A DNA stretch of 64,000 nucleotides. Origin: Streptomyces hawaiiensis. Lineage in GTDB: Bacteria > Actinomycetota > Actinomycetes > Streptomycetales > Streptomycetaceae. The position numbers were made by a program, and so were the translations under genes. Of the stretch, positions 34,074 through 41,841 are shown piece by piece. Location of the stretch: positions 7,688,001-7,752,000 of the forward strand of contig NZ_CP021978.1 of assembly GCF_004803895.1 (NCBI RefSeq). The letters are read 5' to 3'. Positions within the stretch are counted from its first letter, which is position 1, and each line of letters opens with the position of its first letter. Under the pieces are notes generated by a model that was not told where the DNA came from, did not search any database, and was given only the letters and a program-made list of their open reading frames with translations.

Positions 34074-35485
34074 CAACCGCCGAGTCCGCGTCTCAGTCGT
34101 CGCAGGCCGGGGAGTTCGACCTCGGCAAGCTGCTGGCCGAGCGCGGAGCCGAGCGCTACGAGCTGCACACCCGGCATCTCAACCACCAGCTCCCGCGGAT
34201 GCTGCACACCATCGGCTTCGACAAGGTCTACGAGCGCGCCGAGGGCGCCTACTTCTACGACGCGGACGGCAACGACTACCTGGACATGCTCGCCGGTTTC
34301 GGGGTGATGGGCCTCGGCCGCCACCACCCCGTCGTACGCAAGGCACTGCACGACGTGCTGGACGCCTCTCTCGCCGATCTCACCCGGTTCGACTGCCAGC
34401 CGCTGCCGGGCCTGCTGGCCGAGAAGCTGCTCGCGCACAGCCCGCATCTGGACCGGGTGTTCTTCGGCAACAGCGGCACGGAGGCGGTGGAGGGAGCGTT
34501 GAAGTTCGCCCGGTTCGTCACCGGCAGGCCCCGGGTCCTGTACTGCGCGCACGCCTTCCACGGCCTGACCACCGGCGCCCTCTCCGTGAACGGCGAGTCC
34601 GGCTTCCGGGACGGCTTCGCCCCGCTGCTGCCCGACACGGCCGTCCCCCTCGGCGACCTCGACGCACTCGAACGGCAGCTGAAGAAGGGCGACGTCGCCG
34701 CGCTGATCGTCGAGCCGATCCAGGGCAAGGGCGTCCTGCAGGGCCCGCCCGGCTGGCTGCGGGCCGCGCAGGAGCTGCTGCACCGGCACAAGGCGCTGCT
34801 CATCGCCGACGAGGTGCAGACGGGCCTCGGCCGGACCGGCGACTTCTACGCCTACCAGCACGAGGACGGTGTGGAACCCGACCTGGTGTGTGTGGCCAAG
34901 GCGCTCTCCGGCGGCTATGTGCCGGTCGGCGCCACGATCGGCAAGGACTGGATCTTCAAGAAGGTCTACTCGTCCATGGACCGGGTGCTGGTCCACTCGG
35001 CGAGCTTCGGGTCCAACGCGCAGGCCATGGCGGCGGGCCTCGCGGTGCTGTCGGTGATGGAGAACGAGCAGATCGTCGCCAAGGTCCGTGCCACCGGGGA
35101 GCGGCTCCGGACGCGGCTGGCCGCGCTCACGGACCAGTACGAGATGCTCGCCGAGGTGCGCGGCCGGGGCCTGATGATCGGCATCGAGTTCGGCCGGCCC
35201 AGGTCGCTGAAGCTGCGCAGCCGCTGGGCCATGCTCCAGGCCGCCCGCAAGGGGCTCTTCGCGCAGATGGTCGTCGTGCCGCTGCTGCGGCGGCACCGGA
35301 TCCTCACCCAGGTCTCCGGCGACCACATGGAGGTGATCAAGCTGATCCCGCCGCTGATCATCGGCGAGCGGGAGGTGGACCGGTTCGTCGACGCCTTCAC
35401 GGCCGTGATGGACGACGCGCACAACGGCGGGCTGGTGTGGGACTTCGGCAAGACGCTCGTCAAGCAGGCGGTCGCCAACCGCTGA
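34070..35485 (+). CDS. hpnO: Class III aminotransferase HpnO-type (aminobacteriohopanetriol formation)
   Basis: 471 residues of PLP fold type I, class III. PLP-binding blocks are readable: FFGNSGTEAVEGALKFAR, IADEVQTGLGRTG (Asp to the pyridine nitrogen) and VAKALSGGYVPVGA, with Lys277 as the Schiff-base residue. A long N-terminal extension and the last-gene position of the hopanoid operon fit HpnO, which transaminates ribosylhopane to give 35-aminobacteriohopane-triol, the main extended hopanoid of Streptomyces. An ornithine/acetylornithine-type aminotransferase is excluded mainly by context. Confidence 0.85.
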   Translation: MTTAESASQSSQAGEFDLGKLLAERGAERYELHTRHLNHQLPRMLHTIGFDKVYERAEGAYFYDADGNDYLDMLAGFGVMGLGRHHPVVRKALHDVLDASLADLTRFDCQPLPGLLAEKLLAHSPHLDRVFFGNSGTEAVEGALKFARFVTGRPRVLYCAHAFHGLTTGALSVNGESGFRDGFAPLLPDTAVPLGDLDALERQLKKGDVAALIVEPIQGKGVLQGPPGWLRAAQELLHRHKALLIADEVQTGLGRTGDFYAYQHEDGVEPDLVCVAKALSGGYVPVGATIGKDWIFKKVYSSMDRVLVHSASFGSNAQAMAAGLAVLSVMENEQIVAKVRATGERLRTRLAALTDQYEMLAEVRGRGLMIGIEFGRPRSLKLRSRWAMLQAARKGLFAQMVVVPLLRRHRILTQVSGDHMEVIKLIPPLIIGEREVDRFVDAFTAVMDDAHNGGLVWDFGKTLVKQAVANR

Positions 35486-35504
35486 GACCCCGACCCCGGG
35501 CTTT

Positions 35505-35540
35505 TTGCCTGTGAGGCAAGAAATTTGCCGCTGAGGCAAG
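35505..35540. promoter_or_regulatory. Two phased palindromic operator candidates
   Basis: Two copies of TTGCCNNTGAGGCAAG (35505-35520 and 35525-35540) repeat with an exact 20-bp period, about two helical turns. Each is a near-palindrome with TTGCC and GGCAA arms. They end 20 bases before the XRE-cupin start, so a dimeric HTH regulator could bind both on one DNA face and autoregulate. Confidence 0.6.
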
Positions 35541-35559
35541 CCTCCGGCTGAATGGAGGC
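35540..35559 (+). promoter_or_regulatory. Hairpin covering the ribosome binding site
   Basis: GCCTCC (35540-35545) can pair with GGAGGC (35554-35559), which is the ribosome binding site, ending immediately before the ATG at 35560. The 6-bp stem has an 8-base loop and could lower translation of the regulator. Confidence 0.4.
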
Positions 35560-36204
35560 ATGAGCTCCTCCGAGACCGAGCGGCCCTCAGGGACCGACTC
35601 GTCGGCCGAACCGGCGGCCGGTGCGCTGCCCACCGTCGCGCCCCAGCTGCGGGCGCTGCGGCGCCAGGCCTCCCTGACGCTGGAGGCCGCGGCCCGCGCC
35701 GCCGGACTGTCGCCCGCCCACCTCTCCCGACTGGAGACCGGGCAGCGCCAGCCCTCGCTGCCGATGCTGCTCGCACTCGCCCGCGTCTACGGTACGACGG
35801 TCTCCGAACTGCTCGGCGAGACGGTCGCCGAACGGGACTCCGTCATCCGCGCGGCCGACATGGAACCCACCGCGGCGGGCGGCTGGACCTACTGGCAGGC
35901 CGGCGCGCCCGGCCGCGGGATGCAGGCCCTGCGCGTCCACGTCCCCCATGGCTCCCAGGGCGACATCGTGCGCGTCCACCCCGGCGAGGAGTGGCTGCAT
36001 GTGCTGCGCGGCCGGCTGCGGCTGCGCCTCGGGGACACCACGCACCGGCTCGCGGCCGGCGACAGCGCCCACTTCGACTCGCTCACCCCGCACCGGATCG
36101 CCGCCGAGGACCACGACGGCGTCGAGCTGCTCTTCGTCCACACCCTGCTGCAGAGCCCCACGGCCGCCCTGTGCCTGGGCCCCACCCCCGGAGGCATGTC
36201 ATGA
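35560..36204 (+). CDS. XRE-family transcriptional regulator with cupin domain
   Basis: 214 residues. The helix-turn-helix domain (about 24-84) includes LRALRRQASLTLEAAARAAGLSPAHLSRLETGQRQPSL and TVSELLGE. A cupin domain (about 110-205) includes VRVHPGEEWLHVLRGRLRLRLGD and AGDSAHFDSLTPHRI, the barrel strands that bind a small ligand or metal. Such regulators sense metabolites and often repress efflux or catabolic genes. The upstream operator pair suggests autoregulation. Its stop overlaps the DUF6126 gene (ATGA), a recurrent two-gene unit in Streptomyces. Confidence 0.9.
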   Translation: MSSSETERPSGTDSSAEPAAGALPTVAPQLRALRRQASLTLEAAARAAGLSPAHLSRLETGQRQPSLPMLLALARVYGTTVSELLGETVAERDSVIRAADMEPTAAGGWTYWQAGAPGRGMQALRVHVPHGSQGDIVRVHPGEEWLHVLRGRLRLRLGDTTHRLAAGDSAHFDSLTPHRIAAEDHDGVELLFVHTLLQSPTAALCLGPTPGGMS

Positions 36205-36320
36205 GGGACATGGAGGAGAGGCTCCCCCGGGGCCTGTGGGTGAGGCTGCTCATCTATCTCGTCCTCGGACACGTCTTCGCCGCGTTCGTGTACCTGCTGT
36301 TCGCGGTCGGCGCGAAGTAG
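36201..36320 (+). CDS. DUF6126-family small membrane protein
   Basis: 39 residues starting at an ATG that overlaps the regulator stop. A short charged head (MRDMEERLPRGLWVR) is followed by one membrane helix (LLIYLVLGHVFAAFVYLLF) and the tail AVGAK. This pattern matches the DUF6126 family, regularly encoded next to XRE-cupin regulators. It may tether or inhibit the regulator or act in envelope sensing; no function is established. Confidence 0.8.
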   Translation: MRDMEERLPRGLWVRLLIYLVLGHVFAAFVYLLFAVGAK

Positions 36321-36333
36321 CTGCCCGGGCGCC

Positions 36334-37131
36334 TCAGTCGAGGAGCCGCTCGCGCAGCCGCTCCCGGGTCTCCGGGGTGAGCTTCAGCCCCTTCTCCAGG
36401 TAGGCGTCGACGCCGCCCCAGGTCTCCTCGATGGTGTCGAAGGCTGCGGTCAGGTACTCGGCGCGCGCGTCGAAGAGGGGGCTGAGCAGCTCCATGACCT
36501 CGGGGGAGTAGGCCGAGGCGGCGGAGCTGCTGCGGTGCACCTTGTAACGGCGGTGCTTGGCGTTCGACTTCAGGTAGTCGTCGACGATCGCCTCGCGCTC
36601 GACGCCCACCGCGAGCAGCGTCGCCGCGACGGACAGACCCGCGCGGTCCTTGCCCGCCGCGCAGTGCATCAGCGCGGGGACGCTGTCTTCCGCGAGCGCG
36701 TGCAGCACCCGGGAGTGCTCAGCCGTGCGGTCCCTGATGATCATGCGGTACGAGGCGATCATCCGGTCCGCGCCCTTGCCGTCCGCGAGGATCGCGCGGA
36801 GCTGGTCCAGGTCTCCGTCGCGGACCATCTTCCAGAATTCGGCGCCGTCGGCGGGGTCGCTCAGCGGCAGGTTCACATTGCGCACGCCGGGCAGCGCGAC
36901 GTCCGGCCCCTCGAGCTTCTGGTCGGCCGCGTTGCGGAAGTCGAAGATCGTGTGCAGGCCCAGGGTGGTCAGGAACGCGGCGTCCTCCCCGGTCGCGTGG
37001 GCGAGGTGACCGCTGCGAAACAGCACTCCCTGGCGCAGCCGCCGTCCGTCCACGGTCGGAAGTCCGCCCACATCACGGAAGTTGCGCACTCCGGCCAGCT
37101 CGGGCTCGGTCGACGGGACCTGCTGTGTCAC
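36334..37131 (-). CDS. Tyrosine-protein phosphatase (dual-specificity/lipid-phosphatase type)
   Basis: 265 residues from GTG 37131, which follows GGAGGAG by 5 bases; a longer frame upstream is not supported. The catalytic loop is H156-C157-A-A-G-K-D-R163 (MHCAAGKDRAG). The N-terminal ELAGVRNFRDVGGLPTVDGRRLRQGVLFRSG block is characteristic of the family that includes MptpB/LipA-like phosphatases acting on phosphotyrosine and phosphoinositides. It is cytoplasmic or secreted without a classical signal. It is convergent with the DUF6126 gene and divergent from the alpha-galactosidase. Confidence 0.92.
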   Translation of the reverse strand: MTQQVPSTEPELAGVRNFRDVGGLPTVDGRRLRQGVLFRSGHLAHATGEDAAFLTTLGLHTIFDFRNAADQKLEGPDVALPGVRNVNLPLSDPADGAEFWKMVRDGDLDQLRAILADGKGADRMIASYRMIIRDRTAEHSRVLHALAEDSVPALMHCAAGKDRAGLSVAATLLAVGVEREAIVDDYLKSNAKHRRYKVHRSSSAASAYSPEVMELLSPLFDARAEYLTAAFDTIEETWGGVDAYLEKGLKLTPETRERLRERLLD

Positions 37132-37307
37132 GAGGGCTCCTCCCCTTCGGCGCCGCCGGCGCGGCTCGTCGACGGGCATCACTCGACGATACGACATGCC
37201 TGCCTGGGGCAATGAGTTGTCCACAAGCGTTGCCCGATGCCCCCGCGGCCCTTGATGATGTTGCCGCCTGGTCGCACCTGGTCGGGCTTGTTCGAATCTG
37301 TGAGGGC

Positions 37308-39386
37308 ATGATGCTGGACATCTCCGAAGACGGTCGTACGTGGGTGCTCTCCGGCCCGGCCAGCAGCTACGCCGTCCATGTCACCGACCGGGACGAGCTG
37401 GTGCACCTGCACTGGGGCCCCCGGATCGGCCTCGCCGACGCCGAGGCCCTCGCCGTCCGGCCGCTGCCGGAGTACTGGCCCTTCGAGTCCCCGCTCGACG
37501 GACGCGAGGAGTACCCGGTCGAGGGCGGCCCCCGCTTCGTCCGCCCCGCCCTGTCCGTGCGCACGGCCGAGCGGCGCGGCACCGAGTGGGTCTACGAGGG
37601 GCACGACACCCAGGACGACGAACTGCGGCTCCGGTTCCGCGACGGCGACCTGGCCGTGACGCTGCACTACCGGATGCGTTCCTCGACGGATGTCGTCGAG
37701 CGCTGGGTGACCCTGGACAACCGGGGGCCCGCCGTCGAGCTGCTGCGCGCCGACTCCGCGACCTGGACCCTGCCCGACCGTGACGCCTGGCGGCTGTCCC
37801 AGCTGCACGGCCGCTGGGGCGCCGAGTCCCGGCTGACGCGCTCCGCCCTCACCCACGGCGAGAAGGTCATCGGCAGTCGCCGCGGCCACACCTCCCACCA
37901 GCACCTGCCGTGGGTCGCCCTGGACACCGACGCCACCGAGGAGCGCGGCGAGGTCTACGGCTGCGCCCTCGGCTGGTCCGGCTCCTGGCGCATCGCCGTG
38001 GCCCAGCTCCCGGACGCGCGCGTGCAGATCACCGGCGGCGCCGGCTACGACGACTCGGGCCTGCTGACACTGGGCACGGGGGAGTCGTACACCACCCCCC
38101 TCTTCGCCGGCCTCTGGAGCGACGGCGGCTTCGGCGGGGCGAGCCGCGCCTGGCACGCCTACCAGCGGGCGTACGTGATCCCGGACGCCGGACAGGACCG
38201 GCCCGTGCTGTTCAACTCCTGGGAGGCCACCGAGTTCGACATCTCCGAGGAACAGCAGCGGGCGCTCGCCGAACGGGCCGCCGCCCTGGGCGTCGAGCTG
38301 TTCGTGGTCGACGACGGCTGGTTCGGGGCGCGCACCAGCGACCGGGCCGGGCTCGGCGACTGGACCCCGAACCCCGACCGCTTCCCGGGCGGGCTGAAGC
38401 CGCTCGCCGACCAGGTGCACGGCCTCGGCATGCGGTTCGGGATCTGGGTCGAGCCCGAGATGGTCAACCCGGACAGCGACCTGTACCGCGCGCACCCCGA
38501 CTGGGTGCAGTACCAAACGGGACGAAAGCGGACGGAGTTCCGTAATCAGCTCGTACTGAACCTCGCCCGCGAGGACGTCCGGGAGTACCTGTGGGAGGGG
38601 CTCGACGGGCTCCTCTCCAGTGCGCCGATCGACTACGTCAAGTGGGATTTCAACCGCTGCTTCACCGACGCCGGCTGGCCGGACGACCCCTACCCGCAGC
38701 GGCTGTGGGTCGACCACGTGCACGGCCTGTACGTCCTGCTGGACCGACTGCGGGCCGCCCACCCGGGCGTGGCCTTCGAGTCCTGCTCGGGCGGCGGCGG
38801 CCGGATCGACCTCGGTGTGCTGAGCCGCACGGACCAGGTGTGGACCTCCGACAACACCGACCCGCTCGACCGGCTCGCCATCCAGCACGGTTTCAGCCAG
38901 GTCCATCCGGCCCGGGTCATGGCCGCCTGGGTCACCGACAGCCCGAACGCCATGCTCAACCACCGGGCCAGCTCCCTGCGGTTCCGGTTCGTCAGCGCCA
39001 TGGCCGGGGTGCTCGGGGTCGGCGGCGACCTCACGAAGTGGACGCCGCAGGAGCTCGCCGAGGCGGGAGAGTGGGTGGCGCTCTACAAGGAGATCCGGCC
39101 CGTGGTGCAGCGCGGCGACCTGTACCGGCTGCGGCCCCCGGAGGGCGGCATGAGCGCCGTGCAGTACACCCTCGGCGACGAGACCGTCGTCCTCGCCTGG
39201 CTCCAGGCGCAGCGCTACGGCGAGCCCGTGCCGGCGCTCCGGCTGCGCGCCCTCGACTCGACCGCATCGTACGAATGCCTCGAAACGGGCGAAGTTCACC
39301 GAGGGGCCGTACTGCTTCATCACGGACTGCGGGTCGGCCTGCGGGGGGATCTGGATGCCACGGTCGTCCGCCTTAAGCGGAAGTAG
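37308..39386 (+). CDS. Alpha-galactosidase, glycoside hydrolase family 36
   Basis: 692 residues from ATG 37308 (GAGGG just upstream). The catalytic nucleophile is D447 in YVKWDFNRCF and the acid/base is D501 in ESCSGGGGRIDLG. The LFNSWEATEFDI, DDGWFGAR and LGMRFGIWVEPEMVNPDSDLYR blocks are typical of GH36. No signal peptide is present, so it acts on imported oligosaccharides such as melibiose or raffinose. No sugar transporter is adjacent, but the region also has galE and a GH43-like gene 20 kb away. The enzyme retains anomeric configuration by family rule. Confidence 0.95.
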   Translation: MMLDISEDGRTWVLSGPASSYAVHVTDRDELVHLHWGPRIGLADAEALAVRPLPEYWPFESPLDGREEYPVEGGPRFVRPALSVRTAERRGTEWVYEGHDTQDDELRLRFRDGDLAVTLHYRMRSSTDVVERWVTLDNRGPAVELLRADSATWTLPDRDAWRLSQLHGRWGAESRLTRSALTHGEKVIGSRRGHTSHQHLPWVALDTDATEERGEVYGCALGWSGSWRIAVAQLPDARVQITGGAGYDDSGLLTLGTGESYTTPLFAGLWSDGGFGGASRAWHAYQRAYVIPDAGQDRPVLFNSWEATEFDISEEQQRALAERAAALGVELFVVDDGWFGARTSDRAGLGDWTPNPDRFPGGLKPLADQVHGLGMRFGIWVEPEMVNPDSDLYRAHPDWVQYQTGRKRTEFRNQLVLNLAREDVREYLWEGLDGLLSSAPIDYVKWDFNRCFTDAGWPDDPYPQRLWVDHVHGLYVLLDRLRAAHPGVAFESCSGGGGRIDLGVLSRTDQVWTSDNTDPLDRLAIQHGFSQVHPARVMAAWVTDSPNAMLNHRASSLRFRFVSAMAGVLGVGGDLTKWTPQELAEAGEWVALYKEIRPVVQRGDLYRLRPPEGGMSAVQYTLGDETVVLAWLQAQRYGEPVPALRLRALDSTASYECLETGEVHRGAVLLHHGLRVGLRGDLDATVVRLKRK

Positions 39387-39667
39387 CCGTTCTGTCCGAA
39401 TAAAGCGCTTCGGCCGCTAAGAGATAACGTGCCCCGATCGTAAGGGAGATGTGGAGGGGGTGCGTGACCATCGTCATATTCGTGACGATGTGTTGTCGCC
39501 ATGTTCACGTAATTCTGGCGTTATTCAGGGCCATTGAGGAAAGCGGGAGACCGGTAATCCACGCTCGGTGACGGCACATGTGCCGACGCGTCAAGAAAAA
39601 CACCGTCACGGGCAACCGCAAGCTTGTCCCCTTGCGTCTTGGTCGCTTACGTTCCACATCAATCCGG
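39387..39667. other. Intergenic region before the riboswitch
   Basis: This 280-base AT-richer stretch has no ORF with coding character. It should contain the promoter of the riboswitch-controlled peptidase gene. Pieces such as GTTGTCGCCATGTTCACG are present but no -10/-35 pair is convincing. Confidence 0.4.
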
Positions 39668-39855
39668 ACGGACGCCTAATCCTGCCGCCGCCCGGAGCCC
39701 CACACACTGACCCGACGTACGGCAGGAGCGGGGGACCCACAGGTAAGACGCCTGTTCCGGTTCCCGGAACGGCTTGGGGTTAAGCCGCGCCCCGGCGCGG
39801 CCGGGCATCTCCAGCCCGCACCCGACAGCTCACCTCGCAGGCGACGGAGAGGAAT
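39668..39855 (+). promoter_or_regulatory. c-di-AMP riboswitch (ydaO/yuaA type)
   Basis: The leader of the peptidase gene carries the conserved blocks of the ydaO riboswitch in Streptomyces order: CTAATCCTGCCGCC, AGCGGGGGACCCACAGGTAAG, GGCTTGGGGTTAAGCCGC, then GGCCGGGCATCTCCAGCCCG, ACCCGACAGCTCACCTCGCAG and GGCGACGGAGAGGA just before the start. In Streptomyces these riboswitches sit before cell-wall hydrolases (RpfA, NlpC/P60, M23) and turn expression off when c-di-AMP is high. The exact ends are approximate; covariance-model scoring would refine them. Confidence 0.92.
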
Positions 39856-39860
39856 TCGCC

Positions 39861-40775
39861 ATGCCCGCGAAGGGTAAGCACCGCCGCCCCAAGACCCAGC
39901 GTTTCACCCGCTCCATCGCCGTCGCCGGAACCGGCGGGGCCGCACTCGCCCTGCCGCTCATGGGGGCCGCCGGCGCCCACGCCGCCACCCCGCAGTCGGC
40001 TCCGGAGAAGGCCGTCCAGTCCGCTCCGGCCGCCGAGAAGAAGGCCGCCGAAAAGGCCACCGGCGCCCGCACGTACACCGTGCAGGCCGGCGACTACCTC
40101 GCCAAGATCGCCGACGACCAGAACGTCAGCGGCGGCTGGAAGACGCTCTACGCGGACAACCGTGACGCCGTCGGCTCCGACCCGTCGCTGATCCACCCGG
40201 GCCTGAAGTTGTCGATCGGCAAGAAGGCGGCGACTGCTCCGAAGTCCTCGGCCCCGTCCGCGCCGAAGGCCTCGGCCTCCAAGCCGTCCGCCGCCGAGTC
40301 GGCCCCGAAGGCGGAGACCGCCGCGAAGCCGGCCGCCGCCCAGCCCGCCGCCGAGAGCAACTCCGGTGGCTACACCCTCCCGGTGGCCGGCGCCACGGTC
40401 GGCACCCCATACCACATGTCCGGCAGCATGTGGTCCAGCGGCTACCACACCGGTGTCGACTTCGTCGTCCCGACCGGCACCTCCCTCAAGGCCGTCGGCG
40501 CGGGCACGGTCGTCTCCGCCGGCTGGGGCGGCGCGTACGGCAACCAGGTCGTCATCAAGCTGAACGACGGCAACTACGCCCAGTACGCCCACCTGTCCCA
40601 GCTCTCCGTCTCGGCCGGCCAGACCGTGACCGCCGGGCAGCAGGTCGGCCTGTCGGGTGCGACCGGCAACGTGACCGGACCGCACCTGCACTTCGAGATC
40701 CGCACCACGCCGGACTACGGCTCGGACGTGGACCCGGTCGCCTTCCTGCGCTCGCACGGCGTCTCCGTCGGCTGA
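39861..40775 (+). CDS. Secreted LysM-M23 peptidoglycan endopeptidase
   Basis: 304 residues from ATG 39861. A basic head (MPAKGKHRRPKTQRFTR) and hydrophobic core ending AHAA form a signal peptide cleaved near residue 42. A LysM domain (about 69-116, RTYTVQAGDYLAKIADDQNV) binds peptidoglycan. An Ala/Lys/Ser/Pro-rich linker follows (about 118-170). The M23 domain has zinc ligands H196 and D200 (GYHTGVDF) and H275-L-H277 (GPHLHFEIR). It cuts peptide cross-links outside the cell in growth or germination. Control is by the c-di-AMP riboswitch immediately upstream. Confidence 0.95.
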   Translation: MPAKGKHRRPKTQRFTRSIAVAGTGGAALALPLMGAAGAHAATPQSAPEKAVQSAPAAEKKAAEKATGARTYTVQAGDYLAKIADDQNVSGGWKTLYADNRDAVGSDPSLIHPGLKLSIGKKAATAPKSSAPSAPKASASKPSAAESAPKAETAAKPAAAQPAAESNSGGYTLPVAGATVGTPYHMSGSMWSSGYHTGVDFVVPTGTSLKAVGAGTVVSAGWGGAYGNQVVIKLNDGNYAQYAHLSQLSVSAGQTVTAGQQVGLSGATGNVTGPHLHFEIRTTPDYGSDVDPVAFLRSHGVSVG

Positions 40776-40805
40776 CCGACCGCACGACCACCTGCCTGAC
40801 ACGCG

Positions 40806-40845
40806 ACCGAAGGCCGGACCCCGATCCCCGGGTCCGGCCTTCGGT
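40806..40845 (+). terminator. Strong hairpin terminator after the peptidase gene
   Basis: A perfect 16-bp stem (40806-40821 with 40830-40845, core GAAGGCCGGACCC) and an 8-base loop lie 31 bases past the stop. Confidence 0.8.
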
Positions 40846-40963
40846 GTGTGCGCGTGCCGCTCCCTGCTGGGCGGCCGCCGGGGCCGGATGGCCGGGGAGG
40901 GACTGATCGCCTCAAGGGATCGACAGGCGGCGGCAGTTGGGACAGAGTGATCCCGTCCGGAGC

Positions 40964-40975
40964 GCAAGCGCTTTC
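40964..40975 (+). promoter_or_regulatory. LacI-type operator candidate
   Basis: GCAAGCGCTTTC fits the near-palindromic core (AAGCGCTT) bound by LacI-family sugar regulators in Streptomyces. It lies 38 bases before the DUF6250 gene start. Confidence 0.5.
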
Positions 40976-41012
40976 CAGAGCTTTCCCGGCGGATCCCGAG
41001 GAGCTGTGTCCC

Positions 41013-41729
41013 GTGCCGACCACCCGCAGAGCGTTCGGAGCCCTGTCCGCCGGAGCCGCCCTGGCGGCCCTCTCCCCGGCGGCCACCGCGCACGCCGCGC
41101 CCCGCCCTCGCCGCCTCATCGCCCACGACGACTTCTGCCACGGCCTCGGGCAATGGACGACCGAACTCCAGGACGGCGGCACCGTCACCGCCTCCCGCGG
41201 CATCCTGGAGATCGACGTACCGAGCGGCGCGACCGTGTGGTTCAGGCGGCGGCTCACAGGGCCGTACGTCCTTCAGTACACCGCCACTCCCGTCTCCGAG
41301 GGCGGGGCCAACGACCGGGTCTCGGACCTCAACACCTTCTGGAACGCGACCGACGTCCGCTCCCCGGACGACCTCTTCGCGACTGCGCGTGGCGGCGCCC
41401 TCGACGAGTACGACCACCTCACGACGTACTATGCGGGCTACGGCGCCAACTACAACACCACGACCCGGCTGCGACGTTACGTCGGCGAGCCCGGCGTCCG
41501 TCCCCTGGTCTTCGACTACACCGAGCCGCTGCTGGTCCCGGGCGAGCCGAACCGGGTCCGGATCGTCTCCGACGGCTCGACGGTCCAATGGTGGAACAAC
41601 GGACGGCTCGTCTTCGACCACACCGATCCGCAGCCGTACACGAGCGGGCACTTCGCCTTCCGGACCGTCTGGAGCCATTTCCGGATCAGTGGGTTCCGGG
41701 TCTGGTGGCTCACCCCGAAACATCCCTGA
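41013..41729 (+). CDS. Tat-exported DUF6250-family protein (putative carbohydrate-active)
   Basis: 238 residues from GTG 41013 (GAGGAG about 9 bases upstream). A Tat signal peptide is present: TTRRAFGALSAGAALAAL then AHAAP. The mature part is a beta-sandwich-like sequence with DDFCHGLGQWTTELQDGG and the block FDHTDPQPYTSGHFAFRTVWSH, which I recognise as the DUF6250 family found beside polysaccharide lyases and rhamnogalacturonan-degrading enzymes. Aromatic residues are dense, fitting carbohydrate binding. The LacI-type operator upstream supports sugar-dependent expression. Catalytic function unproven. Confidence 0.82.
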   Translation: MPTTRRAFGALSAGAALAALSPAATAHAAPRPRRLIAHDDFCHGLGQWTTELQDGGTVTASRGILEIDVPSGATVWFRRRLTGPYVLQYTATPVSEGGANDRVSDLNTFWNATDVRSPDDLFATARGGALDEYDHLTTYYAGYGANYNTTTRLRRYVGEPGVRPLVFDYTEPLLVPGEPNRVRIVSDGSTVQWWNNGRLVFDHTDPQPYTSGHFAFRTVWSHFRISGFRVWWLTPKHP

Positions 41730-41841
41730 CGAGCGGTGTATTCCGGAGTTGGCGAACACTTTAGGAGTGGCTTATCTCACCGCCCGTCAATCCCTTCCTA
41801 CGGTCGCGTAGGTCACATTCGAAGGTGAATCATGAGCTGTT

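Noticed and set aside
37179..39323. Antisense frame of 714 codons opposite the alpha-galactosidase
   Set aside because: Val/Gly/Arg-rich composition without domains; the plus strand has both GH36 catalytic aspartates.
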